Source: a virus
Length of the DNA stretch: 64,000 nucleotides
Direction: 5' to 3' (one strand)
Virus record (IMG/VR): IMGVR_UViG_3300028569_002586
Span: 93,012 to 157,011 of that record
The notes beneath the pieces are model-generated. The model saw only the letters and a program-made list of their open reading frames with translations, had not been told where the DNA came from and made no database searches. How positions within the stretch are numbered: the stretch's first letter is position 1; every line of letters starts with the position of its first letter. Below are positions 16,633 through 25,585 of the stretch, one piece after another. A program made the position numbers and the translations under genes.

Positions 16633-17469
16633 ATGATGGTGGTCAATCTTTTTGATGGTAATTTTGCACATACACCAAGTGTTTGTGGTTTTGATTCTGC
16701 AACTGCATGGAGAAAACCTACAAAGATATCTTACGTAAGAGATCAACCATCATTTGACGGCGTGACAATATTCACAGATGATTTCATCTTCTCCTCACAG
16801 GTTGATAAAGTGCAGTCAAAATACAAGATTGCTTGGTGCCAAGAGTCTCCTGTTGTTAAGCCGTACTCTCATGCAGCTATACATGGGGTAGAGAGTAAAT
16901 TTGATTTCATCTTCACCCACAACAAACAAAAGACAGCTGAAAAACCTGAAAAGTATAAATTCCTACCTGCAGCATGCTGCTGGGTGAAAGACTATGGTTT
17001 TGATATTGAGAAAAAAACAAAACTAGCTTCTCATATATTCACAGGGAAAAACTTTTCTGAAGGACATGCACTACGTCACAACATAACACAGCTGCTTAAA
17101 AACTCTTCTATTGACATATTTGGTGAGAAACAGTTTAATAAAACTGAAGTTCATCAGCCTTATAAATTTTCAATTATCGTGGAAAACTGCAAATCACCAG
17201 GGTATTTTTCTGAAAAAATTATAGACTGTCTCATACAAGGCACCATTCCTATATATTGGGGTGACCCTACCATAAGTTCCTACTTCAACATGAAGGGTAT
17301 TATTAATTTTAATAACATAGATGAAATAGCTAATCTTAAAATTAGCAAGAAATATTATGATGAAAATTTAGATGCAGTAAGAGAGAATATTGCTACATGT
17401 GAAAATAAATATCTCTCTTCTGATGATAATCTTGCTGATTTGCTTAAAGAGGTAGGTGTATGCTCTTAA
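16633..17469 (+). CDS. GT10-type alpha-1,3-fucosyltransferase-like protein
   Basis: I take the ATG at 16633, just after the previous stop, giving 278 aa. The C-terminal half has FSIIVENCKSPGYFSEKI and GTIPIYWGDP, the classic signature of GT10 fucosyltransferases (E/N-rich block, then SEK and P-x-YWG). It uses a GDP-L-sugar donor. Overlaps the next gene by 10 nt. Confidence 0.82.
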   Translation: MMVVNLFDGNFAHTPSVCGFDSATAWRKPTKISYVRDQPSFDGVTIFTDDFIFSSQVDKVQSKYKIAWCQESPVVKPYSHAAIHGVESKFDFIFTHNKQKTAEKPEKYKFLPAACCWVKDYGFDIEKKTKLASHIFTGKNFSEGHALRHNITQLLKNSSIDIFGEKQFNKTEVHQPYKFSIIVENCKSPGYFSEKIIDCLIQGTIPIYWGDPTISSYFNMKGIINFNNIDEIANLKISKKYYDENLDAVRENIATCENKYLSSDDNLADLLKEVGVCS

Positions 17470-18080
17470 ATCTAGATAATCTCATCTCACGATATAATAT
17501 GAATATAACAGGTGTTATACACATAGGAGCACATTTTGGTGAAGAATATGACTTGTATAAAAAACTACCATCCATAAAAGATATAATATTCTTTGAACCT
17601 GATACTGATAGCTTTGCAAAATTAACTGAAAAAACAAAAGACGATAAAAAAGTAATACGCATTAATCGCGCACTTGGCCCTTTCTCTTGTGAAGCATATC
17701 TGCATAAAGAAACAGCAAACAACGGTCAATCCAACTCTTTACTCGAACCACATTTACATGTAAGACAATATCCTGGGATACAATTTACGGATAAAGTAAA
17801 AGTAAAAGTGGAACCACTTGATAGATATGAACCAGGATCCACATTGAACCTTATTAATATTGATGTGCAGGGTGCAGAATTAAATGTTTTTCTAGGTGCA
17901 TCTAATACTTTAAAAAACAATATACAATATATTATTACAGAAGTTAACCGTGATGAGTTGTACAAGAATTGTGCACGGGTTGAGGACTTGGATTACTTTC
18001 TTGGTAAATTTAATTTTAAAAGAGTAGAAACAACTTGGGACGGTGTTACGTGGGGTGATGCTTTTTATATCAAAAACTAG
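17460..18080 (+). CDS. FkbM-family SAM methyltransferase
   Basis: 206 aa: GVIHIGAHFGEE (SAM loop), FFEPD, then INIDVQGAEL, typical of the FkbM family. It differs from the FkbM protein at 16014 and probably methylates another position or sugar of the phage glycan. Confidence 0.8.
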   Translation: MLLNLDNLISRYNMNITGVIHIGAHFGEEYDLYKKLPSIKDIIFFEPDTDSFAKLTEKTKDDKKVIRINRALGPFSCEAYLHKETANNGQSNSLLEPHLHVRQYPGIQFTDKVKVKVEPLDRYEPGSTLNLINIDVQGAELNVFLGASNTLKNNIQYIITEVNRDELYKNCARVEDLDYFLGKFNFKRVETTWDGVTWGDAFYIKN

Positions 18081-18084
18081 CGCC

Positions 18085-18894
18085 ATGAATGATACACTTA
18101 CTGTAAACCATAATGCTGGTTTTTTTTCCTGTTGCTCAGTAAGATTACATGAATTAATTAAATTCTTCAATTACAATAAAAGAGAGCCTGTTAATCTAGA
18201 CATCAAACATCAATTCTCTGGCTATAGAATTAACCCTGCCGATACCAATGAAGATGTCAATTCCTTATTCTTTAAGACACCAGATAAGGAGGAGATATCA
18301 TTTAAAAGAGAGGTTGATTATGACCATGGCTATCAATTTGAATCATATGCAAAATTTGACTTTGAAGGTATTGTGCCATTTATTAAAAAATATTTTGCTC
18401 CAAGCGATACAGTATTGGAATTTGTTAATAATATTATACAAAAATATAATATTAATTTTGAAACAACTGCAGGTGTCTTTTACAGAGGCAATGATAAATG
18501 CACAGAAACAGGAATCGGGACATATGAGGAGTATTTTAATAAATGCAATGAACTTATAAACTTAAATCCAGATATAACATTTCTTGTACAAACTGATGAG
18601 CTAGAGTTTAGAGATTTTTTTAGCTCTAAATTTAAAAACAGTTTTTTTATAGATGAATTACCAGTTATAAACAAAAATACAAACACCGCAATGCATAACA
18701 TGATAGGGTCATATGATAGACCAAAATTTGGTATGCGCATACTAGGAATAACTTACTTACTATCAAAATTAAAATATCTTATCACACACTCTGGTAATTG
18801 TAGTGAATGGGCAATATTTTATAGAGGCAATGCTAATAGTGTATACCAATATCTCAAGCATCCAAGTACTGCTGTTACGGGAGAATGGGTATAA
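18085..18894 (+). CDS. Putative fucosyltransferase-like glycosyltransferase
   Basis: Starting at the ATG at 18085 the product is 269 aa. FYRGNDKCTETG resembles the R-G-D/N-K block of GT23/GT65-like fucosyltransferases, and THSGNCSEWAIFYRG resembles their C-terminal donor-binding loop. Assignment rests on these motifs and on context in the sugar island. Confidence 0.55.
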   Translation: MNDTLTVNHNAGFFSCCSVRLHELIKFFNYNKREPVNLDIKHQFSGYRINPADTNEDVNSLFFKTPDKEEISFKREVDYDHGYQFESYAKFDFEGIVPFIKKYFAPSDTVLEFVNNIIQKYNINFETTAGVFYRGNDKCTETGIGTYEEYFNKCNELINLNPDITFLVQTDELEFRDFFSSKFKNSFFIDELPVINKNTNTAMHNMIGSYDRPKFGMRILGITYLLSKLKYLITHSGNCSEWAIFYRGNANSVYQYLKHPSTAVTGEWV

Positions 18895-18904
18895 TTAATA
18901 GATT

Positions 18905-19840
18905 ATGAAAATAGTAGAAAATTTCACCGGCAATTATGCAGAAGATCCAATAACATTCTTAAACTTTACTCCCCTGCAAGATATTAATGTTACACTCCAT
19001 CTCGGGCTAGGTACAACAATAGACAAAAACAATAGTAGTAGAAAGTTTTATCTTGAGCTTGAAGAGCCAAATAGATTTTGTGTACACGAAGCAGCATTGA
19101 AATATCGTTCTGATTTTATTCATTGTGATAAAATTCTCACATTATGTCCATACACAGCTACATACATGAATAAAGAATTCTACAAAAGGAATGTAGCTAC
19201 ACCAATATTTTTTCCATTCAACAAAGACTTTATACCTGCAGATTTTAACAAAAAATACAGTGTTCTGTATTCTGGTTACACACAGTCACGTTATCATACA
19301 CAGATGTTAAGCGCTATATCAAAATTTGATAATAATGTCATAATTTCATTTAGACCTTTTGACAAAGTAACACATGTTAATGTGTCATACAAGGAAAAAA
19401 TTAATCTTTATGCTCAAACAAAAATTGCTGTTGTACATAATATTATAATAAACAAGGGATTAACAATTGGCTCTCTACAGAATACAGCTTCACAAATCGG
19501 ATTAACAAACATCAGAGAAAATCATGCATTTAATTTCCTAGAAACCGACAATGTGATGCCTCAATTAAAATCTAGAATATTTGAAGCTGCGTTTACTAAG
19601 TGTATAATTCTATGCCAAAGGGATCCTTTTAATGTTATAGAGCAATATTTTACACCTGAAAAAGAATTTGTCTATTTCAATGACCATGCAGATTTAGAGA
19701 ATAAAATTAAATTGATACTTGAAAATTATGATGACTACAGTAAGGTAGCAGACAGTGCATTTACAAGAGCTATCAATAATTATACTACAGATCACTTAGT
19801 CAAAAAAATTTATGAAATACATAGTAACAACAACTATTAA
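18905..19840 (+). CDS. Putative glycosyltransferase (GT-B, CgeB-like)
   Basis: 311 aa. Alternating beta strands and helices, YSVLYSGYT in mid protein, and a C-terminal PQLKSRIFEAAFTKC block with an acidic E for donor binding, typical of GT-B glycosyltransferases of the CgeB/Glyco_trans_1_2 type. Overlaps the next gene by 29 nt. Confidence 0.6.
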   Translation: MKIVENFTGNYAEDPITFLNFTPLQDINVTLHLGLGTTIDKNNSSRKFYLELEEPNRFCVHEAALKYRSDFIHCDKILTLCPYTATYMNKEFYKRNVATPIFFPFNKDFIPADFNKKYSVLYSGYTQSRYHTQMLSAISKFDNNVIISFRPFDKVTHVNVSYKEKINLYAQTKIAVVHNIIINKGLTIGSLQNTASQIGLTNIRENHAFNFLETDNVMPQLKSRIFEAAFTKCIILCQRDPFNVIEQYFTPEKEFVYFNDHADLENKIKLILENYDDYSKVADSAFTRAINNYTTDHLVKKIYEIHSNNNY

Positions 19841-20747
19841 TAAACCTACAAAAGCTACATTAGAATATTGTAAGTTTACAGATTGGAAATTCATTATTGT
19901 GGGTGATTTGAAGACACCACATGATGAGTATCTTGCTCTTGAAAAGAAGTATAATGTTGAATACTTGTCACCTGAAAAGCAAGAAAAACTATATAAAGAC
20001 ATTAGCGACATAATTGGATGGAAGACCATTCAGAGAAGAAACATAGGCTTTATTGAAGCATACAATCAAGGCGCCCAAGTTATTGCTACCGTTGACGATG
20101 ATAATATTCCCTACAGCCATTGGGGTAAAAATATTCTAGTTGACAAAGAGATTGAAGTTGATGTTTACGATCCAAAAGACCATGACATTTTTGACCCTCT
20201 TTCAGTTACAGATTCGAATCATGTATGGCATAGAGGATTTCCAATTGACTACCTGCAGAAAAGACATAATGTTGAGTACAAAGGAAAAGCTTTTCGAAAA
20301 ATCTTAGCTCAAGCTGATCTTTGGGATGGTGATCCTGATATTGATGCTATAGCTAGATTGACTCATAAACCAATAGTTAAGTATTCTGAAATCACTGCCC
20401 CTTATTGCAGTAACTTCAGATCACCATTTAACAGCCAAAATACATTCATATCCAGATCAGCTCTAAAATACTATAGCGTATGGCCACATGTAGGCAGAAT
20501 GGATGACATTTGGGCAAGTTATTACTTCCAACAAAAATTTCCTAACAGCTTAATATACAATACTGCTTCTGTTTATCAGGAAAGAAATATTCAAGATCTT
20601 ATAACAAACCTAGAGAAGGAGATCATAGGATACAGAAATACTCTCAACTTCACCAAACTACTAGAAACCACAGAAGTAAAAGACATACCCTTTGTACCAC
20701 AAGCTACCAAAGACTTTATAGTTGAATACGAGAAACATTTCAATTAA
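19812..20747 (+). CDS. Putative glycosyltransferase (STELLO/reversibly glycosylated protein-like)
   Basis: 311 aa. IQRRNIGFIEAY followed by TVDDDNIPY gives an acidic DDD metal site as in STELLO-like (DUF288) and RGP-type proteins. C-terminal WPHVGRMDDIWASYY fits acceptor-side motifs. The donor sugar is unknown. Likely works on the same glycan as the surrounding enzymes. Confidence 0.6.
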   Translation: MKYIVTTTINKPTKATLEYCKFTDWKFIIVGDLKTPHDEYLALEKKYNVEYLSPEKQEKLYKDISDIIGWKTIQRRNIGFIEAYNQGAQVIATVDDDNIPYSHWGKNILVDKEIEVDVYDPKDHDIFDPLSVTDSNHVWHRGFPIDYLQKRHNVEYKGKAFRKILAQADLWDGDPDIDAIARLTHKPIVKYSEITAPYCSNFRSPFNSQNTFISRSALKYYSVWPHVGRMDDIWASYYFQQKFPNSLIYNTASVYQERNIQDLITNLEKEIIGYRNTLNFTKLLETTEVKDIPFVPQATKDFIVEYEKHFN

Positions 20748-20756
20748 AATTTAACA

Positions 20757-21749
20757 ATGAAAACAGCATTAGTATTAGGTGCAGGTGGGTTTATAGGCAG
20801 CCATCTTGTTACAAGATTAAAAGAGAATGGTTATTTTGTTCGTGGTGTTGATTTAAAACTTCCAGAATATTCAGGATCCACAGCTAATGAATTCATACTT
20901 GGTGATTTGCGCAACCAGCCTTTTGTTGATAAGATTTTAAACATCAATTGTAATGCACAAGACAAACAAGCAGTACCTTTTGATGAGGTTTATCAGTTAG
21001 CTGCTGATATGGGTGGTGCAGGCTATATATTCTCTGGTGATCATGATGCAGATGTGATGCATAATTCAGCTACCATAAATCTTAATGTTGCTGATGTTTG
21101 CAAAAGACACGGTGTTAAGAAAGTTTTTTATAGTAGTAGCGCTTGCATGTATCCAGAGCACAATCAGCTTGATCCTAACAATCCAAACTGTGAAGAAAGC
21201 TCAGCTTACCCAGCCAATCCTGATAGTGAATATGGTTGGGAAAAGCTTTTTAGTGAGCGTCTCTTTTTAGCTTACAAGAGAAATTATAATTTAAATGTCT
21301 GTATAGCAAGATTTCATAACATCTTTGGCCTACAAGGCTCCTGGAGCAATGGCAAAGAAAAGGCACCTGCTGCTATCTGCAGAAAAGTAGCAGAAGCAAA
21401 AGATGGCGGTGAAATTGAGATTTGGGGAGACGGTGAACAGACAAGAAGCTTTCTGTACATTGACGAGTGTTTGGATGGTATATTGAAGCTAATGTCCTCT
21501 GATTTCACTGGCCCAGTAAACATTGGCTCAGAACAAAGAGTTACTATCAATCAATTGGTAGACATTGCTTGTGATATTGCAGGCAAAAAGCTAATCAAAA
21601 AACACATCAAAGGACCCACAGGTGTAAGGGGTCGCAATTCAGACAACAAGCTCATTAAAGAAAAATTAAATTGGGCACCTTCGCAGGATCTTAGAATTGG
21701 CTTGGAAAAGACATACAATTGGATTAACAGTCAAGTTCACAGCAGTTGA
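20757..21749 (+). CDS. GDP-mannose 3,5-epimerase-like enzyme
   Basis: 330 aa extended SDR. GAGGFIGSHL binds NAD; LAADMGGAGYI, SSACMYPEH, the YGWEK (catalytic Y-x3-K) block, ARFHNIFG and REKAPAAxCRK-like segment (KEKAPAAICRK) closely follow plant-type GDP-mannose 3,5-epimerase, as do GDGEQTRSFLYIDEC and PVNIGS. That enzyme makes GDP-L-galactose (and GDP-L-gulose) from GDP-mannose. GDP-L-galactose is a 6-hydroxy analogue of GDP-L-fucose, which fits the GT10/GT11 enzymes nearby. Confidence 0.82.
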   Translation: MKTALVLGAGGFIGSHLVTRLKENGYFVRGVDLKLPEYSGSTANEFILGDLRNQPFVDKILNINCNAQDKQAVPFDEVYQLAADMGGAGYIFSGDHDADVMHNSATINLNVADVCKRHGVKKVFYSSSACMYPEHNQLDPNNPNCEESSAYPANPDSEYGWEKLFSERLFLAYKRNYNLNVCIARFHNIFGLQGSWSNGKEKAPAAICRKVAEAKDGGEIEIWGDGEQTRSFLYIDECLDGILKLMSSDFTGPVNIGSEQRVTINQLVDIACDIAGKKLIKKHIKGPTGVRGRNSDNKLIKEKLNWAPSQDLRIGLEKTYNWINSQVHSS

Positions 21750-21773
21750 TATTTTAAAATTTTATACTAGAAT
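21746..21773 (+). promoter_or_regulatory. Leaderless-type sigma70 promoter
   Basis: TTGATA (21746-21751), 16-nt spacer, TAGAAT (21768-21773), 6 nt, ATG at 21780. Confidence 0.6.
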
Positions 21774-21779
21774 AGACAT

Positions 21780-22364
21780 ATGATTATTGACCAGAAGATC
21801 TACGACGGTAACCTGATTCATTCACGATTTGCATACAAGTACTTTAAAGACCGTACGCTCCCCATTGGCAACATTGTTGTTTTCAGAGCGCCCATGAAAG
21901 TGGAAGCTGCAGGCATGATTGACACAGAAGACATTCTTAATAATGATTTCATCTACAGTGATGATGCTATTAACTTTTGCTGGGAAATTCCTAACCTGGA
22001 TCCCTTTGGTGCAGTTGCTTGGCAGAGACTTTTCAATACCCAGATAGCAAACATACTTGGCAATACGTATCTCAAAGCACCCATTGAAGTTGATGGTGAT
22101 GATTTAATTGTTCACAAGGAACACAATCAAGGTGGCATTGAGCAGAAGAAGGGCAAGTGTAGTGTCAGTATTACATATTCTAAGAACAATGTTGCTTTAG
22201 GTCATACGGGTATCAATATTGCTGCAGGCAAGAAAGCACCTGCATTTGCTTACTCTACTAATCTTACAGATGAACAAGCAACAGCTTTTATGAAGAATGT
22301 TATTGATGTATTCTATAGCTTAAATGATGACATCTTTATTGCCACCTCCAAAGTTATTGCTTAA
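21780..22364 (+). CDS. DUF366-like conserved phage protein
   Basis: 194 aa. MIDTEDILNNDFIYSDDAINFCWEIP and the WQRLF block recall DUF366-type proteins of T4-like phages, whose function is unknown to me; quoted in part: TEDILNNDFIYS, PFGAVAWQRLF, EVDGDDLIV. The first gene after the sugar island, it has its own promoter and its stop overlaps the next start (TAATG). Confidence 0.55.
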   Translation: MIIDQKIYDGNLIHSRFAYKYFKDRTLPIGNIVVFRAPMKVEAAGMIDTEDILNNDFIYSDDAINFCWEIPNLDPFGAVAWQRLFNTQIANILGNTYLKAPIEVDGDDLIVHKEHNQGGIEQKKGKCSVSITYSKNNVALGHTGINIAAGKKAPAFAYSTNLTDEQATAFMKNVIDVFYSLNDDIFIATSKVIA

Positions 22365-22732
22365 TGTCAATATTTGACTTCTTAAAAGATATTTTATTCC
22401 TCAAGAATAAACAATCTCTTGCCAATGTGGATAATGAGTCTGCATTTTCACCATATATGGTTAACAGATGGTCAAGCATGTATTCAAATCAGGTAGCACT
22501 AAGATGCAATATCTTGAACAAGTACTTTGCCTTTAGTCCTATAAAGACTGATGTGTTCAATCTCTTCTTTCATTTCCTGCCTAGAGTTGTACAGAGAAAA
22601 ATTACTTACTTCAAGAAGACCAAAGAAGAAAAACAGCCGGATAACAACAATGATTTACTTGCTAAATCTCTTGAAGTTTCAACAAGAGAAGTTGAAAACT
22701 ACACTGATATGTTGAAAACTCTAAAAAGGTAA
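22364..22732 (+). CDS. Possible gp62-like clamp-loader small subunit
   Basis: 122 aa. The layout FDFLKDI near the start, then PYMVNRWSSMYSN and RKITYFKK resembles the N-terminal half of marine-phage gp62 clamp-loader proteins (PYMVNR-type motif followed by a basic segment). It lacks the length of T4 gp62 (187 aa), so this is tentative. It lies beside replication-type and chaperone genes. Confidence 0.4.
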   Translation: MSIFDFLKDILFLKNKQSLANVDNESAFSPYMVNRWSSMYSNQVALRCNILNKYFAFSPIKTDVFNLFFHFLPRVVQRKITYFKKTKEEKQPDNNNDLLAKSLEVSTREVENYTDMLKTLKR

Positions 22733-22744
22733 TTAATTATACAT

Positions 22745-23188
22745 ATGCCTGCAAATATTGACGCACTACCGACACAAAAAAGTTTAATTGATTTAGCTGA
22801 ACTGCCCAAAAATTCATTTAACTCTACATTTCTTGGCTTCAATTTGAAGAAGCTGTTAGATGATGTGATGCTTGTTAAGTTTGTTGATGAATCTACAGAT
22901 GGTGCTGCTATTATTCGCAATGGGATTCATATCCCAACAAATGCTGATACAAGAGCATGGAGAATTGGTGAAGTCATTCTTGCTGGTCCTAACGTTAAGC
23001 ATACAGTGATTGGCGATTTTGTTTGCTTTCCCAACAACCTGGGCATGCCTGTTGCAAACCTGGATGTTGATGGTTATGGCACCTTGAAAAAAGGTATCTT
23101 TTTGAATGAACAGCGCATATTTGGCATATGTTCTGTTAGACAAGAAAAAGATACTATTGCAGCTAACGTGTTAAAGAAGAAGAAATAA
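22745..23188 (+). CDS. GroES-like co-chaperonin (gp31-type)
   Basis: 147 aa. VMLVKFVDES, then RNGIHIP, RAWRIGEVILAGP and GDFVCFPN follow the GroES/gp31 beta-barrel pattern, including the mobile-loop position. T4 gp31 replaces GroES on host GroEL to fold the large capsid protein gp23, and the same role is likely here. The C-terminus is Lys-rich. Confidence 0.75.
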   Translation: MPANIDALPTQKSLIDLAELPKNSFNSTFLGFNLKKLLDDVMLVKFVDESTDGAAIIRNGIHIPTNADTRAWRIGEVILAGPNVKHTVIGDFVCFPNNLGMPVANLDVDGYGTLKKGIFLNEQRIFGICSVRQEKDTIAANVLKKKK

Positions 23189-23193
23189 CCTTC

Positions 23194-23571
23194 ATGAAGG
23201 TATCCTTTTCAACACTAAAAACATTAGTGCTTACTAATGTTGTTGAAATAAAGTTTGCGCGCAAGAGACCCAAGGCAGGATTTCCACCCACCAGAAGAAT
23301 GCTTTGCACAAACAGCTTCCCTCTGTTAAATAGCCCGGAAGGTAGATTGGCCCTCAACTTCAAGCCTGCAAAAACAGTGCCCAAGTTTAATATGGTGGAA
23401 AGAAATGTTTTAATTGTGTGGGATATCTTTATGCAAAATTTCAGGTGTATAAACATGAGTGCTTGTAATTTAATTTCTGTTATTCCAGCCAATAAAGAAT
23501 TCTGGAAATATTTCAACCAAAAGCTAGCCAGGCTTTCTGTACAACAAAAAATGGTATTCATGAACAAATGA
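23194..23571 (+). CDS. Conserved phage protein of unknown function
   Basis: 125 aa, basic, with RRMLCTNSFPLLNS and VWDIFMQNFR, segments I associate with small conserved proteins of T4-like marine phages but cannot tie to a function. Starts 5 nt after the GroES-like gene and overlaps the next by 4 nt. Confidence 0.6.
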   Translation: MKVSFSTLKTLVLTNVVEIKFARKRPKAGFPPTRRMLCTNSFPLLNSPEGRLALNFKPAKTVPKFNMVERNVLIVWDIFMQNFRCINMSACNLISVIPANKEFWKYFNQKLARLSVQQKMVFMNK

Positions 23572-23915
23572 TTTCTCCTGAAATAGTAGAAGCGGAAATT
23601 GTTAAAAATTTACAAAAAAAAGTAGATTTTATTCTTGAGAATAAAACTCTCAAGACAGGAAAAATTCTTTTATTTTCAGTAAAAGATTTTTATTGCACAT
23701 TCTTATTGGATGTAGAGCACAAGAAGAAGAAGATTTTGTATGAAATTCCTTATCCGTATAACTTTGAAAAAGTTAATACAGGTTTCATCTTTGACTATAC
23801 ACTTGAGACATTCTTTAAAAACAACTCTCATATTGAAGATAATATAAGCATCTTCCGCGGCTCAAAAACTTCTAAAATTTTCAATAAGAAACTATTATTA
23901 AAAATTTATATATAA
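23568..23915 (+). CDS. Hypothetical protein, 115 aa
   Basis: Coupled to the preceding gene by an ATGA overlap. Lys/Phe/Ile-rich, soluble, no recognised motif. Followed by the helicase promoter region. Confidence 0.5.
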   Translation: MISPEIVEAEIVKNLQKKVDFILENKTLKTGKILLFSVKDFYCTFLLDVEHKKKKILYEIPYPYNFEKVNTGFIFDYTLETFFKNNSHIEDNISIFRGSKTSKIFNKKLLLKIYI

Positions 23916-23930
23916 TCCGTGTTTGTAGTA

Positions 23931-23936
23931 TATAAT
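23931..23936 (+). promoter_or_regulatory. Candidate -10 element of the helicase gene
   Basis: Perfect TATAAT with 6 nt to the GTG at 23943, the same spacing as the other leaderless-type promoters. No good -35 was seen 16-17 nt upstream. Confidence 0.45.
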
Positions 23937-23942
23937 TAACTT

Positions 23943-25574
23943 GTGTTCAGTCGCTATTTAAATCATTTTCCAAAAGAATATAGTCCCTCTCCACAGCAAA
24001 TTAAGCTCATTAAGAGTGTGGAGAATGCTTTTAATAAGGGAAAAAAATTTGTAATTGCTTGTGCACCTACTGGATCTGGAAAAAGCTTTCTTTCCAAAAC
24101 TATATCCGGACTTGGTCAAAAGCCTTCTGCAGAATTCATCAATCTGATCAAAAGCTACAGCGCCTATAAACAAGACTATACTGGTAACTATATAAGTGAG
24201 GTTGAATGCATGTCACAGCCCCCCTTTGGTACATTTGCTCTAACTATCACCAAGTCTTTACAAGATCAATATCTCTCACTATTTCCTGACACTGATCTTT
24301 TGAAAGGTAAGACAAATTACATTTGTGATGTGGATCCAAATTTTGATGTGGAAACTGCACCTTGTTTGTTTGTGAGCTCTTTGAAAGATGACTGCTGTAA
24401 AGCAAATAGATGCCCCTATTATAATGCAAGAAATACAGCTTTACTTTCTCCCTTTGCAGCACTTAACTACAAAATGTTTCTTGCGCTTCCAAGACATCTG
24501 AAACGCAAAAACTTTATCATATGTGATGAGGCAAGTGAACTTGAAGATGAGCTTGTTAGACAATTCTCTGCAGAAATTAATTACGAACGTCTTAAAAATT
24601 ATGGCATAAATTACAGGATACTCACCACAGAGAGTTATGACAAAGCAAGAGCATGGATAAGTGATCTGCTCTTATGTGTGAGTGAAAAGATTAATGCACT
24701 GTCAACAAAAGCCATCAAAAAGCAAAATGTATTCTCACAACCTGACAGAATCAAACTTCTATATCTCAAGAATCTGTCAAACTCTCTTCTCATGGTTGAT
24801 ACATTATGGACAGATTGTGAATTTATAATTGACAGAGATTCCAAGCGAGCAGTCTTTACTCCATTAAAGATTAACAGGCTTTCAAAGAACATCTTTGACC
24901 ATGGGGACAATATCTTGCTCATGTCTGCTACAATTATTGATCATAAGAATTTTGCCAAGACACTTGGCATAACAGATTATGAATATGTGGAAGTTGAGAG
25001 TGAGTTTAGTCCCGATAAATCTCCCATCTATGTAACATCAAAAAACAAATTGAACTATAAGAACTATAGAGTGCTCTTACCTGAGATAGCTGATCAAATA
25101 AAAACAATCATAGAACACCACAAGAATGATAAAGGCATCATTCATACTCATAGCCAAGAGATCACCAACATATTGAGAGACAAGCTTAGAGGAAATAAAA
25201 GGTTTCTTTTCAGAGATGAAACGTCAAATAATGAGGCAATTCTCAAGGAACATTATAATACTGATTTTCCTACTATTCTCATGTCACCGTCTCTTTCTTA
25301 TGGTGTTGATCTTAAAGATGATCTGGCAAGATTTCAGATTATTGTAAAACTGCCATTTCCACCGCTTTCTGTTAAACGTATCAAGAAAATGTTTGATTTG
25401 GACAAAGATTGGTATGAGAACAAGATGCTGAATACTCTTGTGCAAGCATGCGGAAGAGCCACAAGAAGTAAAAATGATTTCTCTACTACCTATATCCTTG
25501 ATGGCAATATTGTTAACACTCTCAAAAGAACACGCTCAAAACTACCTCAATCATTTATAGATAGGATAGTTTAA
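23943..25574 (+). CDS. DinG/XPD-like superfamily 2 helicase with Fe-S cluster cysteines
   Basis: 543 aa from GTG. Walker A APTGSGKS (41-48), Cys cluster C128, C141, C151/C152, C157 between motif I and the DEAH-type box CDEASEL (194-200), and C-terminal motifs SPSLSYGVDLK and QACGRATRS (motif VI). The Cys spacing is that of the 4Fe-4S domain of XPD/DinG helicases, which unwind 5' to 3'. Probably a DNA or R-loop helicase in replication or repair. Confidence 0.85.
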   Translation: MFSRYLNHFPKEYSPSPQQIKLIKSVENAFNKGKKFVIACAPTGSGKSFLSKTISGLGQKPSAEFINLIKSYSAYKQDYTGNYISEVECMSQPPFGTFALTITKSLQDQYLSLFPDTDLLKGKTNYICDVDPNFDVETAPCLFVSSLKDDCCKANRCPYYNARNTALLSPFAALNYKMFLALPRHLKRKNFIICDEASELEDELVRQFSAEINYERLKNYGINYRILTTESYDKARAWISDLLLCVSEKINALSTKAIKKQNVFSQPDRIKLLYLKNLSNSLLMVDTLWTDCEFIIDRDSKRAVFTPLKINRLSKNIFDHGDNILLMSATIIDHKNFAKTLGITDYEYVEVESEFSPDKSPIYVTSKNKLNYKNYRVLLPEIADQIKTIIEHHKNDKGIIHTHSQEITNILRDKLRGNKRFLFRDETSNNEAILKEHYNTDFPTILMSPSLSYGVDLKDDLARFQIIVKLPFPPLSVKRIKKMFDLDKDWYENKMLNTLVQACGRATRSKNDFSTTYILDGNIVNTLKRTRSKLPQSFIDRIV

Positions 25575-25580
25575 TAAATA
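25573..25580 (+). promoter_or_regulatory. Late promoter octamer AATAAATA
   Basis: AATAAATA, 5 nt, then the GTG at 25586; overlaps the helicase stop codon. Confidence 0.7.
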
Positions 25581-25585
25581 ATTGA

